A stretch of DNA of 64,000 nt from Paenibacillus tritici (GCF_013204885.1 NZ_JABMKX010000018.1:62001-126000), one strand, 5' to 3'; shown: positions 50,978 through 60,897, counted from the first letter of the stretch. A program made the numbers and translations. The notes: generated from the letters alone by a model not told the origin.

Positions 50978-52258
50978 ATGAGCACAAATGCAGGATTACT
51001 GGCGGGACCCAATAAAGGCTATCGAAGGCTGTTTGCAGCCGGGTTAATCAATGGTATCGGCGACCGTTTCAGCAGTATTGCCATGCTGGCCCTGGTGCTT
51101 CAGTTGACCGGGTCGGGAATGGCTGTAGGAATATCGCTTGGCGTGCGGGTGCTTCCTTATCTGTTCATGGCACCGCTTGGAGGGTTGCTGGCTGGCAGAC
51201 TGCCGCGCACAACGATCATGATGGCTGTGGATTTCCTGCGTGTACCGGTAGCCTTGTCGTTGCTCTGGGTCGACGGGGAGCATATGCTCTGGCTGGTGTA
51301 TGCCGGCAGCTTTGTGATGGCAGCGGGTGAAGCTATCTATAGTCCGGTGCGCAAATCATCCATCCCGCTGCTGGCAGCGCCGGAGGAATTGCTGCGGATC
51401 AACGGCCTGGAACAGCTTTTGAACGGCTGCGTGCTGATTCTTGGCGCCTTCGCCGGAGGGATGGTCTCGCTGTATTTCGGTCCGGACATGGCCTTTGTTA
51501 TGAATGCTGTGTCGTTCCTGGCGGCAGGACTGCTGATAAGGGGGATTCAATATCCCGAGCAGGCCCTTGACGGAGACAGAGACCGGGAGTCTGCACTACA
51601 TACTGAAGGCGGAAACCCTACCTTGGGTTTGTCTGTCCAAAGCACACGGCGGCGGGCGCTGCGCACAGTTCTTGGAGGCAGTCTGGCACTACAGGTTGTG
51701 CTCTGTTATGAATTGCTGGTGCCGGTGATCAATGGCTGGGATAATGTGCTGATCAGCGTATATGCGGTGCAGATATTTCATGCGGGAGACAGCGGGGTGG
51801 GGGCGTTCTATGCAGCGCTTGGCATCGGACTCAGCCTGAGTGTCTTTGCCGAACGTTTATTCCGCAAAAGGCTCTTAGCGGTAGCACTGGGCGGTCTGCT
51901 GCTTGAGGGCATTCTGCTCATGATGATTAGTGGCAGCGGTCATTTCGCTACAGCATTTATGCTGTACATTCTGTTATCTTTGGCCGGTGGGACCGGCAAT
52001 GCCTGTCTGGATACGCTGGTGATGAGGGAGACGCCGCCTGCGCTGCAGCCGGCCGTATTCGGCCTGCTGGCGGCAGTAAGCGGAACCTTGCTGGGTCTGT
52101 CCATGTTTGGGGCAGGATGGCTGCTTGATGTTGTGGAGCCCAGAATGCTGGGATTCGCGGGTGGGGCGGGTTTTGCTGCGATTGCGCTGTTGCTGGGCGG
52201 GTATTACCTGCTTCGCAGCCAATGGAATAAGCGGAACAAGGAGTCCCGGCCTGAATGA
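50978..52258 (+). CDS. MFS transporter, 12 TM
   Basis: 426 residues, shorter than the two 14-TM exporters in this window and of the MFS_3 / macrolide or enterobactin-exporter type: GPNKGYRRLFAAGLINGIGDRFSSIAMLALVLQLTGSGMAVGISLGVRVLPYL is the usual beginning of that group. GAGGGG precedes the ATG. It is divergent from the WYL regulator. The stop is only 11 bp from the stop of the convergent DedA gene, so the transcripts may overlap. Substrate unknown. Confidence 0.9.
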   Translation: MSTNAGLLAGPNKGYRRLFAAGLINGIGDRFSSIAMLALVLQLTGSGMAVGISLGVRVLPYLFMAPLGGLLAGRLPRTTIMMAVDFLRVPVALSLLWVDGEHMLWLVYAGSFVMAAGEAIYSPVRKSSIPLLAAPEELLRINGLEQLLNGCVLILGAFAGGMVSLYFGPDMAFVMNAVSFLAAGLLIRGIQYPEQALDGDRDRESALHTEGGNPTLGLSVQSTRRRALRTVLGGSLALQVVLCYELLVPVINGWDNVLISVYAVQIFHAGDSGVGAFYAALGIGLSLSVFAERLFRKRLLAVALGGLLLEGILLMMISGSGHFATAFMLYILLSLAGGTGNACLDTLVMRETPPALQPAVFGLLAAVSGTLLGLSMFGAGWLLDVVEPRMLGFAGGAGFAAIALLLGGYYLLRSQWNKRNKESRPE

Positions 52259-52269
52259 GCTGAAAAGAA

Positions 52270-52950
52270 TCAGCGGGTTTTGGAGGTCTCCTTGACCTTA
52301 ACTTCCACCTTTGTCTCCAGCACAGCCACCGGCTTGCGGCGCAGCAGGCGGAGACGAATGGCGTTCCGGTAACGGTATATGACAATCGCGGCGGCAATGG
52401 CCAAGACACCGAGAGCGATCCAAAGGGCGTAGGATTCGATCAGGTGGAAGATGCCCATCCACTGCGGGCCGAAGATTTTGCCGATTCCGAGGAATAAGAC
52501 TACCCAGAATAAGGCGCCGCTATAGGCGTATATTGCGAATTTGCGGAAGGGCAGGGCGATGATCCCGGCAAAGTAGCCGGTGAAATGGCGCACGCCGGGA
52601 ATGAAGTAACCGATGGAGATCAGCACACTGCCGTATTTCTCGAACCAGCGCTGAGTTTTTTCCAGCTTGGCCGGAGAGAACATGAACCATTTGCCGTACC
52701 GCTGGATAAAAGGCAGTCCTGCCTTGAGTCCGATGAAATAAGTAATCGTCATCCCCACTGTGGTCCCTATGAAGGCTACGATCACCAGCGTGAAGAAATC
52801 GAGCCTCCCTGTGTAGGACAGGAATCCGGCGAAGGCCATTGTAGTCTCCCCGGGAAAAGGCAGGGCAATAAATTCGAGCAAAAGCCCGAAGAACAATACG
52901 CTATATCCATAGCTTGCAAACAATTCCTGTATCCATTTCAGCATGTCCAT
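52270..52950 (-). CDS. DedA-family membrane protein
   Basis: 226 residues from the ATG at 52950 (GGAGAG upstream); an upstream in-frame extension to 53100 lacks an RBS and would overlap the divergent gene's leader. Four or more hydrophobic segments and the family blocks EFIALPFPGETTMAFAGFLSY and YFIPGVRHFTGYFAGIIALPFRKF are present. DedA proteins are proton-dependent lipid transporters or flippases that influence membrane potential and undecaprenyl-phosphate recycling. The C-terminus is basic (RRKPVAVLETKVEVKVKETSK). Divergent from the deacetylase gene. Confidence 0.92.
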   Translation of the reverse strand: MDMLKWIQELFASYGYSVLFFGLLLEFIALPFPGETTMAFAGFLSYTGRLDFFTLVIVAFIGTTVGMTITYFIGLKAGLPFIQRYGKWFMFSPAKLEKTQRWFEKYGSVLISIGYFIPGVRHFTGYFAGIIALPFRKFAIYAYSGALFWVVLFLGIGKIFGPQWMGIFHLIESYALWIALGVLAIAAAIVIYRYRNAIRLRLLRRKPVAVLETKVEVKVKETSKTR

Positions 52951-53059
52951 AGATTCTTCACTCTCCAAAGGCTGCGCGCCAATTCTAATCTGAAGCTTGT
53001 CTTCATACAATCTACCAAATGACGCGAAAAGCGCCAATAGAATGCTGGAGGTAGAGAAG

Positions 53060-54487
53060 ATGAAGGAATGCCGGGAAAATCCGTTCCGCCGCTTGATCAT
53101 CCGCGGGTTGCTTGTTATTGCAGTACTATTGTGTCTGGGTGTGTCAGCCTATGGAGAAAAAGGGGATTCCCCTGCTTCGAGCAGTACGTTCTCCCGGCAG
53201 GCAGAAGCAGGCCGTGCGTTACCTCTACTCTCTAAGAATAATCCTCCGGCAGTCCCGGTGCAAGATTTGCCCTCTGCGCCCGTCAAGATTAAGGGGGCAG
53301 AGGCACGGCGCTCACGTATCTCCGGCAGCTCAGCTGATGTGCAAGGCGCAGATCATCAGGCTTCCTCCGCTCAACAAATATCCGCAGCTGCCGGGAAAAT
53401 TGCTCCTGAAGCCGGACACCGCAAGGACAAGCGGGTGGTCTATTTAACCTTTGACGACGGGCCAAGTGCAGTTACTCCCAAGGTGCTTAACATATTGCGG
53501 GAGCAGGGAGTCAAGGCTACCTTCTTCGTGCTGGGTGACCAGGCCGCAGGCCGTCCGGAGCTGATCAACGCAATCTGGGAGCAGGGACATGCCATCGGCA
53601 ACCATACCTATAACCATAATTATCATGATTTATATAGCGGGTTCACGGAATTTTGGCGTCAAATCAAACAAACGGAGGAAACGGTACGGGAGATCACAGG
53701 AGTCCGTCCGCAGCTGGTCCGTGCTCCTGGAGGTACCTTTGGCCATTTCGACAATACTTACTTCACTCTGCTGAAGCAGGCAGGCTATGAGGTTATCGAC
53801 TGGACGGTGGACAGCGGGGATTCCCGCCGACGCGGAGTACCGGCTGCGGAGATTCTACAGGCTTCGGTTGCCGACCTGACCTCCTCCAGCGTGGTGCTGC
53901 TGCTGCATGACGGATCGGGCCATGGGCAAAGTGCCGAAGCGCTGCCTGCCATTATTGAACGCTACAAGGCCGCCGGTTATACGTTCGGCATTCTTGGGGC
54001 CCAGAGCGATCCGGTACAGTTCAGAGTGTCCTCTAAGGCAGCCGCTCTGAAGCGGGGGAAGCCGTCTCAAGACTGGATATCGGCAAATATTGTTCCGAAT
54101 GCGCAATTGTTTGCTCCCGGCACAGCTCTTGCGCTTGAGATCGGCAGAATGGAGACCAAGCTTAAGCCCGGAGAGTACCGCGTTCAGGACGGGCAATACT
54201 ATGTTCCCCTCCGCGCTACCGTTGAACGCCTGGGCGGACAGGTGGGCTGGAATGCGGCTACCCGCAGCGGAACGGTAATCTGGAATGGCCGCAGCGTGAC
54301 GCTCAACTCAGAGACACAGGAGATTGGAATTCTCCGGCTGGACGGCACGGCAGAGTACCAGGCGGCACAGGTGCAGCTCCTTGGGGAGTCCCTCTGGGTA
54401 CCTCTGCGCACATTGCTTGAGGCGGCAGGACATCCGGGTGCAGAATCTGTTGTGAGTGCAGAGGAACGCAGAGTTAAGGCAGCATAA
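53060..54487 (+). CDS. Secreted polysaccharide deacetylase with Cu-amine-oxidase-like domain
   Basis: 475 residues from ATG 53060 with GGAGGT 7 nt upstream. An N-terminal membrane/signal segment (LIIRGLLVIAVLLCLGVSAYG) is followed by a Ser/Ala-rich linker to about 125. The NodB domain has all motifs: YLTFDDGPS (MT1, catalytic and metal Asp), GHAIGNHTYNH (MT2 His pair), RAPGGTFGHFDN (MT3), DWTVDSGDS (MT4) and VLLLHDGSG (MT5). The C-terminal part (EYRVQDGQYYVPLRATVERLGGQVGWNAATRSGTVIW) is the Cu-amine-oxidase-like module. It probably deacetylates peptidoglycan or another wall polymer. The downstream gap to the DUF58 gene is about 100 bp. Confidence 0.94.
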   Translation: MKECRENPFRRLIIRGLLVIAVLLCLGVSAYGEKGDSPASSSTFSRQAEAGRALPLLSKNNPPAVPVQDLPSAPVKIKGAEARRSRISGSSADVQGADHQASSAQQISAAAGKIAPEAGHRKDKRVVYLTFDDGPSAVTPKVLNILREQGVKATFFVLGDQAAGRPELINAIWEQGHAIGNHTYNHNYHDLYSGFTEFWRQIKQTEETVREITGVRPQLVRAPGGTFGHFDNTYFTLLKQAGYEVIDWTVDSGDSRRRGVPAAEILQASVADLTSSSVVLLLHDGSGHGQSAEALPAIIERYKAAGYTFGILGAQSDPVQFRVSSKAAALKRGKPSQDWISANIVPNAQLFAPGTALALEIGRMETKLKPGEYRVQDGQYYVPLRATVERLGGQVGWNAATRSGTVIWNGRSVTLNSETQEIGILRLDGTAEYQAAQVQLLGESLWVPLRTLLEAAGHPGAESVVSAEERRVKAA

Positions 54488-54588
54488 GCAGGCAAAAAGC
54501 GGCCACTTCAATGTCTGGGCATCCTTTTTCATGGGAAGAATAGATAGCAACAGGCTCCTTGGAAGGCGTATCGCCAGTGAGCTAGTCT

Positions 54589-56103
54589 ATGACCATAGGA
54601 AGGGTGTCCTCCTTGTCTTCATCATTGATAGATTCGAAGTCACTAGAGTATTCAGACCAGAACAATTACAGGAAACCGAAAACCGCGGTATTTCCCCGGA
54701 GACGTATCCATCGTGCCGTAAAAGAATGGGGGCGAATGCTGCTCCTGATGACAGCCACCGGAGGGCTGTATCTGTGGCGCGGGGGAGAATCACTTCTGCT
54801 GCTGCTGACGGCCGGGGGAATTATAATGTGCGGCGGCCTGCTAATGCAGCTCTACGGTCCCCGGAGGGTGAACGTGCAACGTACAATTTCTCCTGACCGG
54901 CTGTCAGCCGGGGATGCTGCGGTGGTTGAGGTGAAGCTCACTTTTGCCTCCAGAATACCGCTTCCCTGGATGATCATTACCGATTACTGGAGCGGAGGCA
55001 GCCATCAGGAGCTGGTGTTTCCCGGCTTCCGCCGTTCCTTCAGCTATTCCTATGAATTGCTGTCTGTACCCAGAGGTGTTCATCAGCTCCATGGCTGCAA
55101 TGTAGCGTGGGGGGATCTGCCCGGATTGTTCACAGGCAGCTGCCAGCCGGACGGCAAGCAGATCTTCAAGGTGCTGCCGAAGGCGCTATATATGGGCGGC
55201 ACGGTGCCGGATAACGGCTTGATTCCGGGTGACCGTGTACTCCCCGCACGGGGGAAGCACAGCAGTCCGCAAGCGGCAGATATCCGCGATTATACGCCGG
55301 GTGACCCGTTCAGCCGGATTCACTGGAAGAGCAGCGCCCGTAAGGGAACCCTGCAGAGCCGAGTACCGGAACGTGAAGCGGGGCAGATGAACTGTATCGT
55401 GCTGGCGAGCAGTCCGGAGGACTATGATGTGCCATTTGGTGCATATGTGCCGCGCAGCCAGCGTGCTGCGGTGATCCCTGCCTTCGAACAGGCGGTATCG
55501 GCTGCAATGGGTATGCTGCTCTCTGCCGAGCGCTCCAGCAGCTACATCCAGCTCTTCAGCGGCGGCTGGCCTGAAGGAATGGCCAGACATGAAGGGCTGG
55601 GCCAGCTTCCCGGCAGGGTCCGGGATCTGCTCACAGAGATTGCCCCCTCCGGTTCACAGAGTCTCAGCAGGCTGCTGGAGGATGCATCGAAGAGCTGGAT
55701 TCCCGGTATGACGGTATCTGTTATTACCGGGCGGCTGGAGGAAGAGTCAGCGAGAACCATGGCCCGCTTCCTGGTTCAGGGAGTGCGGGTGGAGCTGTAT
55801 TATGTCTGGGATCAGCCTTCTCCAGGCAGCCAGACCAGCGGTAATCCTGTGAGGAGTCCGGCGGGAGCGGCAGGAACGTTACCGGAGATGTCCCGCAGTA
55901 CCAGACAGACCCCGGGAGGAATGACGGAGTCCGGGCCGGGTGATCCCGCAGCTTCCGGGAGCAGACAACCCTCACCGGGTACGATTGCCGGGAGCCTGAT
56001 GCGGCTCGGCGCCCGTATTCATTGTCTGAACTCCGCTGCTCCTGCACAAGGGTATAAGGGGGCGGAGAATTATGGGCTTCCGGATACACCTTCGTCCCAC
56101 TAA
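54589..56103 (+). CDS. DUF58-domain protein (YeaD-like)
   Basis: 504 residues if started at ATG 54589, which lacks a clear RBS; a TTG at 54613 has AGGAAGG at good distance, and ATG 54736 would begin exactly at the first membrane helix, so the start is uncertain. Two N-terminal transmembrane helices (MLLLMTATGGLYLWRG, LLLLLTAGGIIMCGGLLMQL) precede the DUF58 domain with its signature IRDYTPGDPFSRIHWKSSARKG. The C-terminal part is Ser/Pro/Gly-rich. In B. subtilis the same order is yeaC (MoxR ATPase)-yeaD-yebA-guaA. Here no MoxR gene precedes it; the gene is coupled to the transglutaminase gene by a 32-bp overlap. Confidence 0.88.
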   Translation: MTIGRVSSLSSSLIDSKSLEYSDQNNYRKPKTAVFPRRRIHRAVKEWGRMLLLMTATGGLYLWRGGESLLLLLTAGGIIMCGGLLMQLYGPRRVNVQRTISPDRLSAGDAAVVEVKLTFASRIPLPWMIITDYWSGGSHQELVFPGFRRSFSYSYELLSVPRGVHQLHGCNVAWGDLPGLFTGSCQPDGKQIFKVLPKALYMGGTVPDNGLIPGDRVLPARGKHSSPQAADIRDYTPGDPFSRIHWKSSARKGTLQSRVPEREAGQMNCIVLASSPEDYDVPFGAYVPRSQRAAVIPAFEQAVSAAMGMLLSAERSSSYIQLFSGGWPEGMARHEGLGQLPGRVRDLLTEIAPSGSQSLSRLLEDASKSWIPGMTVSVITGRLEEESARTMARFLVQGVRVELYYVWDQPSPGSQTSGNPVRSPAGAAGTLPEMSRSTRQTPGGMTESGPGDPAASGSRQPSPGTIAGSLMRLGARIHCLNSAAPAQGYKGAENYGLPDTPSSH

Positions 56104-58603
56104 AGTCATGCCGGATGGCGGCAGTCCGCAGGTCTCCTCCGGCAGCGGACAGCGGCGTCATGGAACCATTGTGTTTGCAGCGGAAGGGCTGCAGAAGTCA
56201 GATCCTACAGAGAACAGCTTCGCCGGTTCAAGGGAGAGCAGCCCCCTGCACTATCGCGGCCTGTTCTCTTTGGCCATTATGGGAATCTTTGTCCTGTGGC
56301 TGCTGCCGCTCTACAAACTGGCTGTGACCACGGAGCATACGCAGCTTCTGCGAATTCTGATGCTCTCGGCTGCGGCACTCCTGGCATGGGGGTGTATTCA
56401 GCTGCCCCGGCTTGTGCAGGCAGGCGGCCAGTTCCTGCTGATCTTCATGACCTGGTATACTCTCTGCGCGGCAAGCGGAGAGAGCGGCTGGCTGAAGGCC
56501 TATGTATCCGTGCTGGGGAAGGATGCTCTCCTCCTTCTGTCGGCGAGGATCTCCGCATTAAGCGAGGACAGCAGGCTGCTGATCCTGGTGCTGGGCTGGG
56601 GTCTCTTGGTCTCATCGGTCCAGCAGCTCGCGCTGTATAGGGGAAGCTTATCCTTATTCGCAGGGGTTACCCTGTTGTATCTGCTAATGCTGGACATGGG
56701 CTATGCGGTCAATACATCCGGTGATGTGCTGGTCTTCGTAGGGCTGTTCCTGTGGCTGCGGGTATTAAGCAGATTACTCCATCTACAAGAGCAGACAGGA
56801 AGCCTTGCTCTTCCTTACGGCCGCTGGGGCATGTTGGCCTTCGGTGCAGCTGTAACGGTGATGCTGGCGGCCTGGGTCGCCGGGCAAGGGCTGGGTGCGC
56901 GCCCGGCTGCCCCGGTTACGCTACAGCCGGTTCTGAATAAGCTGGAGCATTGGGCTGAAGCACAGAGGCCGGAGGATGCTGCGGGTTCTCAGACGGGCAG
57001 CACCGGCTACAGTACAGAAGACAGGGAACTGGGCATACCGCTGTCTCCTGGCAGGGAGGAGGTCTTTACGGTCACGGCAACCCGCCCCTATTATTGGCGG
57101 GGGGAGAGTATGGCGTATTATGACGGCCGCCGCTGGATCAGGAGCGGAGCCGCTTATACACCGCTTAACTTGATTCGCCTTCCTGAGGCAGTGCCTGCTC
57201 TGGCAGGTGCCGCCTCAGATGAAGCGCAGACCTTGATTCAGCGGATTCAGTTCGCTTTGCCTTCGTCCGGCGGACTTCCTCTGTTCAGTGCTGGCAGTGT
57301 TGTGGATGTACAGAACATCCGGCTGGAGGACGGGAGCCAGCTGGGCTATGTGCTCGCTAACCCGGAGAAGCTTAGCTTCCGGCTGCCGGAAACGTACGGG
57401 TCCGCTCGGGTAACGGAGTACACCGTAAAATCTGTTCTGCCTGAAAGCGACCGGGAGGTGTTGCGGAAGCTGGAGGGGCGTGACCCTGAAGCGGTCAGCA
57501 GCCAGTATCTACAGCTTCCTGCGGCCTTGCCGTCCAGGGTTAAGGCCCTGGCCGGAGACCTCACCGCCGCCGCGCGCAGCCGTTATGATGCGGCTGCTGC
57601 CGTAGCGGAGTATCTGCAGAGCGGCTATACCTATTCGCTGAAGACCCGGGTGCCGCCGTCCGGTGCCGATTTCACTGACGATTTCCTTTTCGGTACACGG
57701 CGGGGCTACTGTGTGCATTTTGCCACTGCGATGACGGTCCTGCTGCGCAGCAGCGGCATTCCGGCCCGGTACGTCCAGGGCTACGGTCCGGGAACTCCCG
57801 TGCCAGGTTCGATGCCCCGGCGCTACAGCGTGACCGATGGCGATGCCCACGCCTGGGTCGAGGTCTATTTCCCCGGCGCCGGCTGGGTCCCCTTCGATCC
57901 CACGCCGGCCTCCGGGCCTGCCGCCGCTGCTTCAGGCGCGGCGGCGAACCCGGCGGCTGCTTCCGCGCCGCCGGGGGGCCGCTTGTCCGCTGCGCAGCTC
58001 GCGGACGCTCTGATCGCCGCCCCGCCGCAGGGGGGCGGCCCGGCCCGGACGCCGCTGGCTGCCGCGGCGCTGCTGCTGGCTGCCGCTATCCGCTGGCGGC
58101 GCAGCCTGGCCCTGCTGCCGGCGGTGCGCCGCGCCGGCAGGCTTGGCCGTGAGCGGCAGCTGCGCGCCGCCGCTCTGGCCTGGCACGGGCTGGCGGCGCG
58201 CTATGGGCCGCCGCTGCCCGGGGTTACCGCCAGGGAGTACGCAGACTCCCTGGTGATCGAGGACGGGCGGCTGCGCAGCGCCGTCCGGGATTTTGTACGC
58301 CAGTGGGAAACCCTGGCGTATAGCGGACGCGCGGGCGGGCCAGCGGAGCGCGCGCGGGGGCTGCATGGCGGCGGTGTCTCGCCGCCGCGCCTTGGCGTAG
58401 TCCTGCCGCTGCCAAGTACCGGCGCAGTCTCGCCCAGCATCGGCGCAGTCCCGTCGCCGCGCCCTGGGGCAGTTCCAGTAGTGCGCGCCAGCATACACCC
58501 GCCGCCATGCGCCGGCGCTCCTGGTCTCGCCAAGGACTCGGGTGCCCTCGACGAAGCAGCATTCATTGCCAGGTGCTTAACGATCACCTTCCACCTGGCA
58601 TAA
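56072..58603 (+). CDS. Membrane transglutaminase-like protein (YebA-like)
   Basis: 843 residues. GGCGGAG precedes ATG 56072, inside the DUF58 gene. Residues about 65-270 hold a set of membrane helices; a periplasm-facing region follows. The transglutaminase core has the Cys-His-Asp triad in RRGYCVHFATAMTVLLRSSGIPARYVQGY, DAHAWVEVYFPGAGWVPFDPTPAS. After a very G+C-rich Ala/Pro linker comes another membrane segment and a DUF4129-like tail (YADSLV...FVRQWETLAYSGR). Residues about 770-820 are an unusual Gly/Ala/Val/Pro-Ser repeat (TGAVSPSIGAVPSPRPGAV). With the DUF58 protein it forms the YeaD-YebA pair, presumably acting on extracytoplasmic proteins. Confidence 0.9.
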   Translation: MGFRIHLRPTKVMPDGGSPQVSSGSGQRRHGTIVFAAEGLQKSDPTENSFAGSRESSPLHYRGLFSLAIMGIFVLWLLPLYKLAVTTEHTQLLRILMLSAAALLAWGCIQLPRLVQAGGQFLLIFMTWYTLCAASGESGWLKAYVSVLGKDALLLLSARISALSEDSRLLILVLGWGLLVSSVQQLALYRGSLSLFAGVTLLYLLMLDMGYAVNTSGDVLVFVGLFLWLRVLSRLLHLQEQTGSLALPYGRWGMLAFGAAVTVMLAAWVAGQGLGARPAAPVTLQPVLNKLEHWAEAQRPEDAAGSQTGSTGYSTEDRELGIPLSPGREEVFTVTATRPYYWRGESMAYYDGRRWIRSGAAYTPLNLIRLPEAVPALAGAASDEAQTLIQRIQFALPSSGGLPLFSAGSVVDVQNIRLEDGSQLGYVLANPEKLSFRLPETYGSARVTEYTVKSVLPESDREVLRKLEGRDPEAVSSQYLQLPAALPSRVKALAGDLTAAARSRYDAAAAVAEYLQSGYTYSLKTRVPPSGADFTDDFLFGTRRGYCVHFATAMTVLLRSSGIPARYVQGYGPGTPVPGSMPRRYSVTDGDAHAWVEVYFPGAGWVPFDPTPASGPAAAASGAAANPAAASAPPGGRLSAAQLADALIAAPPQGGGPARTPLAAAALLLAAAIRWRRSLALLPAVRRAGRLGRERQLRAAALAWHGLAARYGPPLPGVTAREYADSLVIEDGRLRSAVRDFVRQWETLAYSGRAGGPAERARGLHGGGVSPPRLGVVLPLPSTGAVSPSIGAVPSPRPGAVPVVRASIHPPPCAGAPGLAKDSGALDEAAFIARCLTITFHLA

Positions 58604-58680
58604 TCAGATAAAAGGCGTTCACTGCCATTGCAGCGGGCGTCTTTGCTTTTCTCTGTTCAACACTAGATAAAGGAGAGTAA

Positions 58681-58770
58681 TAAGGAGCGTTAGTACACCT
58701 GAATTCAGCGGATGCGTGCGAAATGAGCCAATAAGGAGCAGTAGCACACCTGAATTCACCGGATACTGCC
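58681..58770 (+). repeat. Dispersed about 50-bp tandem repeat, locus B
   Basis: Two units: AAGGAGCGTTAGTACACCTG..AATTCAGCGGAT and AAGGAGCAGTAGCACACCTG..AATTCACCGGAT, 51 bp apart. The reverse complement of the second aligns with 28096-28140. No gene lies in 58604-59223. Confidence 0.75.
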
Positions 58771-58948
58771 AGAGTTAGGTGAATAGAGAACGGGGGGGCT
58801 TACAAACTGTATGGTCTGCAAAAGTTACAGCGACGATTTGTTCTTATTAACATTCTTCTCCAGTCCATGTTGCATTCCACTTTCCAGTCCATACCGAAGC
58901 GCAAATTACGTACGAACCGGCAAGTAGTGCGAGTTGTGTGAGGGAAAC

Positions 58949-59080
58949 AGATGGATAAACCACACTTAATTCTTCCCCAATGGAGTGTTGTAGGAAAGCA
59001 GTTGGAATAAGTCCACTTAAATCCATCGTACCCTTACGATATATCAGAAACCGCACTGAGTAAGTGTTGTTTATCCAACT
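58949..59080. repeat. Inverted pair of the GTGGATAAACAACACTTAA-type repeat, locus B
   Basis: GATGGATAAACCACACTTA (58950-58968) and TAAGTGTTGTTTATCCAACT (59061-59080) are near reverse complements about 90 bp apart; both match 47536-47555. Confidence 0.6.
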
Positions 59081-59223
59081 ATTTCCTATAATTACGCCTA
59101 AAACGCCAGAATAGTTGTACAAATTCCACTTGCTTCCATCCGCTACGCTCCGAGCTAAACGCATCCCTCCCCGTCCCCCGCCACATAGACATCGAAACCT
59201 TGAAGCGGAGGCGTCTCCTTTCC

Positions 59224-59253
59224 TTGACGATGAGAATTAACCATGAGTATAAT
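59224..59253 (+). promoter_or_regulatory. Promoter of guaA
   Basis: TTGACG and a perfect TATAAT with an 18-bp spacer, 28 bp before the guaA start codon, leaving a very short leader. Confidence 0.8.
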
Positions 59254-59280
59254 GAATCCAATAATCAAGGGAGGCAAGTA

Positions 59281-60819
59281 ATGAACAAGCCAAATGAAAT
59301 GATCGTTGTTCTGGATTTCGGGGGACAGTATAACCAGCTTATCGCGCGCAGAATTCGTGACCTGGGGGTATACAGCGAGCTTCTGCCGTACAATACACCG
59401 ATGGAGAAGATTAAGGCCTTATCGCCAAAAGGGATTGTATTCTCGGGCGGACCCAGCAGTGTCTACGCCGAGGATGCGCCGCATGTAGATCCGGCCATCT
59501 ATGAACTGGGACTTCCGATCTTCGGAATCTGCTACGGTATGCAGTTGATGGCGCAGCAGCAGGGAGGCAAGGTGGAACGCTCAGCCAAACGCGAGTACGG
59601 CAAAGCGGACGTTGAATTCGCACCTAGCTCCGTGCTTGCCGCGGGTCTGGAGAGCAAACAGACGGTATGGATGAGCCACGGCGACCATGTGGTGGAGCTT
59701 CCGGAAGGCTTCAAGCTGGATGCCGGAACAGAGAGCGCTCCGATTGCAGCGATGAGCAATGACGAACGCAAATTCTTCGCCGTTCAGTTCCACCCTGAGG
59801 TACGCCACTCCGTGAAAGGGAACGAGATGATCTCAAACTTCCTGTACGAGGTCTGCGGCTGCGAGGGCAAATGGACCATGGAGTCGTTCATTGGAGATGC
59901 CATCAAGGATATCCGTGATAAGGTCGGCGACCGTAAGGTGCTCTGCGCACTCAGCGGCGGTGTAGATTCCTCTGTTGTAGCTATGCTGATTCACCGGGCC
60001 ATCGGCGATCAGCTGACATGTATGTTCATTGATCACGGCCTTCTGCGCAAAGGGGAAGCAGAGAGCGTAATGGAGACCTTTGTCGGCAAGTTCGATATCC
60101 ATGTTGTCAAAATCGACGCCCGTGACCGCTTCCTCGGCAAGCTGGCCGGTGTGTCCGACCCTGAACAGAAACGGAAGATCATCGGCAATGAGTTCATTTA
60201 TTGCTTCGACGAAGAATCGGCCAAGCTGGGGGATTTTGCATTCCTGGCCCAAGGCACACTGTATACCGATATTGTGGAGAGCGGCACAGCAACGGCGCAG
60301 ACCATCAAGTCGCACCATAATGTGGGCGGACTGCCGGAAGATATGAAGTTCAGTCTGATTGAGCCGCTGAACACCCTGTTCAAGGATGAAGTCCGTAAGC
60401 TGGGTGAAGAGCTTGGTATGCCACATGCGATTGTATGGCGTCAGCCTTTCCCGGGTCCGGGACTGGCGATTCGTGTGCTGGGTGAAGTGACCGAAGAGAA
60501 GCTGACCATTGTCCGCGACTCCGACTATATCCTACGTGAGGAGATTGCCAAGGCCGGTCTGGACCGCGAGATCTGGCAGTATTTCACCGCCTTGCCTAAC
60601 ATGAAGAGTGTTGGGGTTATGGGGGACGAGCGTACGTACTCCTACACTGTAGGTATCCGTGCCGTAACTTCCATTGACGGCATGACAGCCGACTGGGCGC
60701 GTATCCCATGGGATGTGCTGGAGAAAATCTCCGTGCGTATCGTCAACGAAGTCGACAACGTGAACCGCATCGTGTACGACATTACTTCTAAGCCGCCTGC
60801 CACGATTGAGTGGGAATAG
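59281..60819 (+). CDS. guaA: GMP synthase (glutamine-hydrolysing)
   Basis: 512 residues from ATG 59281, chosen for AGGGAGG 7 nt upstream; earlier in-frame starts from 59200 overlap the promoter. GuaA aminates XMP to GMP. The class-I glutamine amidotransferase domain has nucleophile C84 ([10 protein letters not shown]) and His/Glu in [10 protein letters not shown]; the ATP-pyrophosphatase has the PP-loop [14 protein letters not shown]; the dimerisation domain includes [20 protein letters not shown] and ends PPATIEWE. It has its own promoter. In B. subtilis it lies between yebA and pbuG, as here. Confidence 0.98.
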   Translation: MNKPNEMIVVLDFGGQYNQLIARRIRDLGVYSELLPYNTPMEKIKALSPKGIVFSGGPSSVYAEDAPHVDPAIYELGLPIFGICYGMQLMAQQQGGKVERSAKREYGKADVEFAPSSVLAAGLESKQTVWMSHGDHVVELPEGFKLDAGTESAPIAAMSNDERKFFAVQFHPEVRHSVKGNEMISNFLYEVCGCEGKWTMESFIGDAIKDIRDKVGDRKVLCALSGGVDSSVVAMLIHRAIGDQLTCMFIDHGLLRKGEAESVMETFVGKFDIHVVKIDARDRFLGKLAGVSDPEQKRKIIGNEFIYCFDEESAKLGDFAFLAQGTLYTDIVESGTATAQTIKSHHNVGGLPEDMKFSLIEPLNTLFKDEVRKLGEELGMPHAIVWRQPFPGPGLAIRVLGEVTEEKLTIVRDSDYILREEIAKAGLDREIWQYFTALPNMKSVGVMGDERTYSYTVGIRAVTSIDGMTADWARIPWDVLEKISVRIVNEVDNVNRIVYDITSKPPATIEWE

Positions 60820-60833
60820 GTAAGGGATATATA

Positions 60834-60876
60834 AAAACGGCTACGCCGTCCTTTAAAAGGATAGCGTAGCCGTTTC
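60834..60876. terminator. Bidirectional terminator between guaA and the phosphotransferase gene
   Basis: Perfect 12-bp stem AAACGGCTACGC/GCGTAGCCGTTT enclosing TCCTTT/AAAGGA. Confidence 0.9.
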
Positions 60877-60897
60877 TGCTTGTTGCCAGTGTGCCGG

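Noticed and set aside
54456-54896. 146-codon frame across the deacetylase end and DUF58 start
   Set aside because: Overlaps both genes in another frame; no motif.
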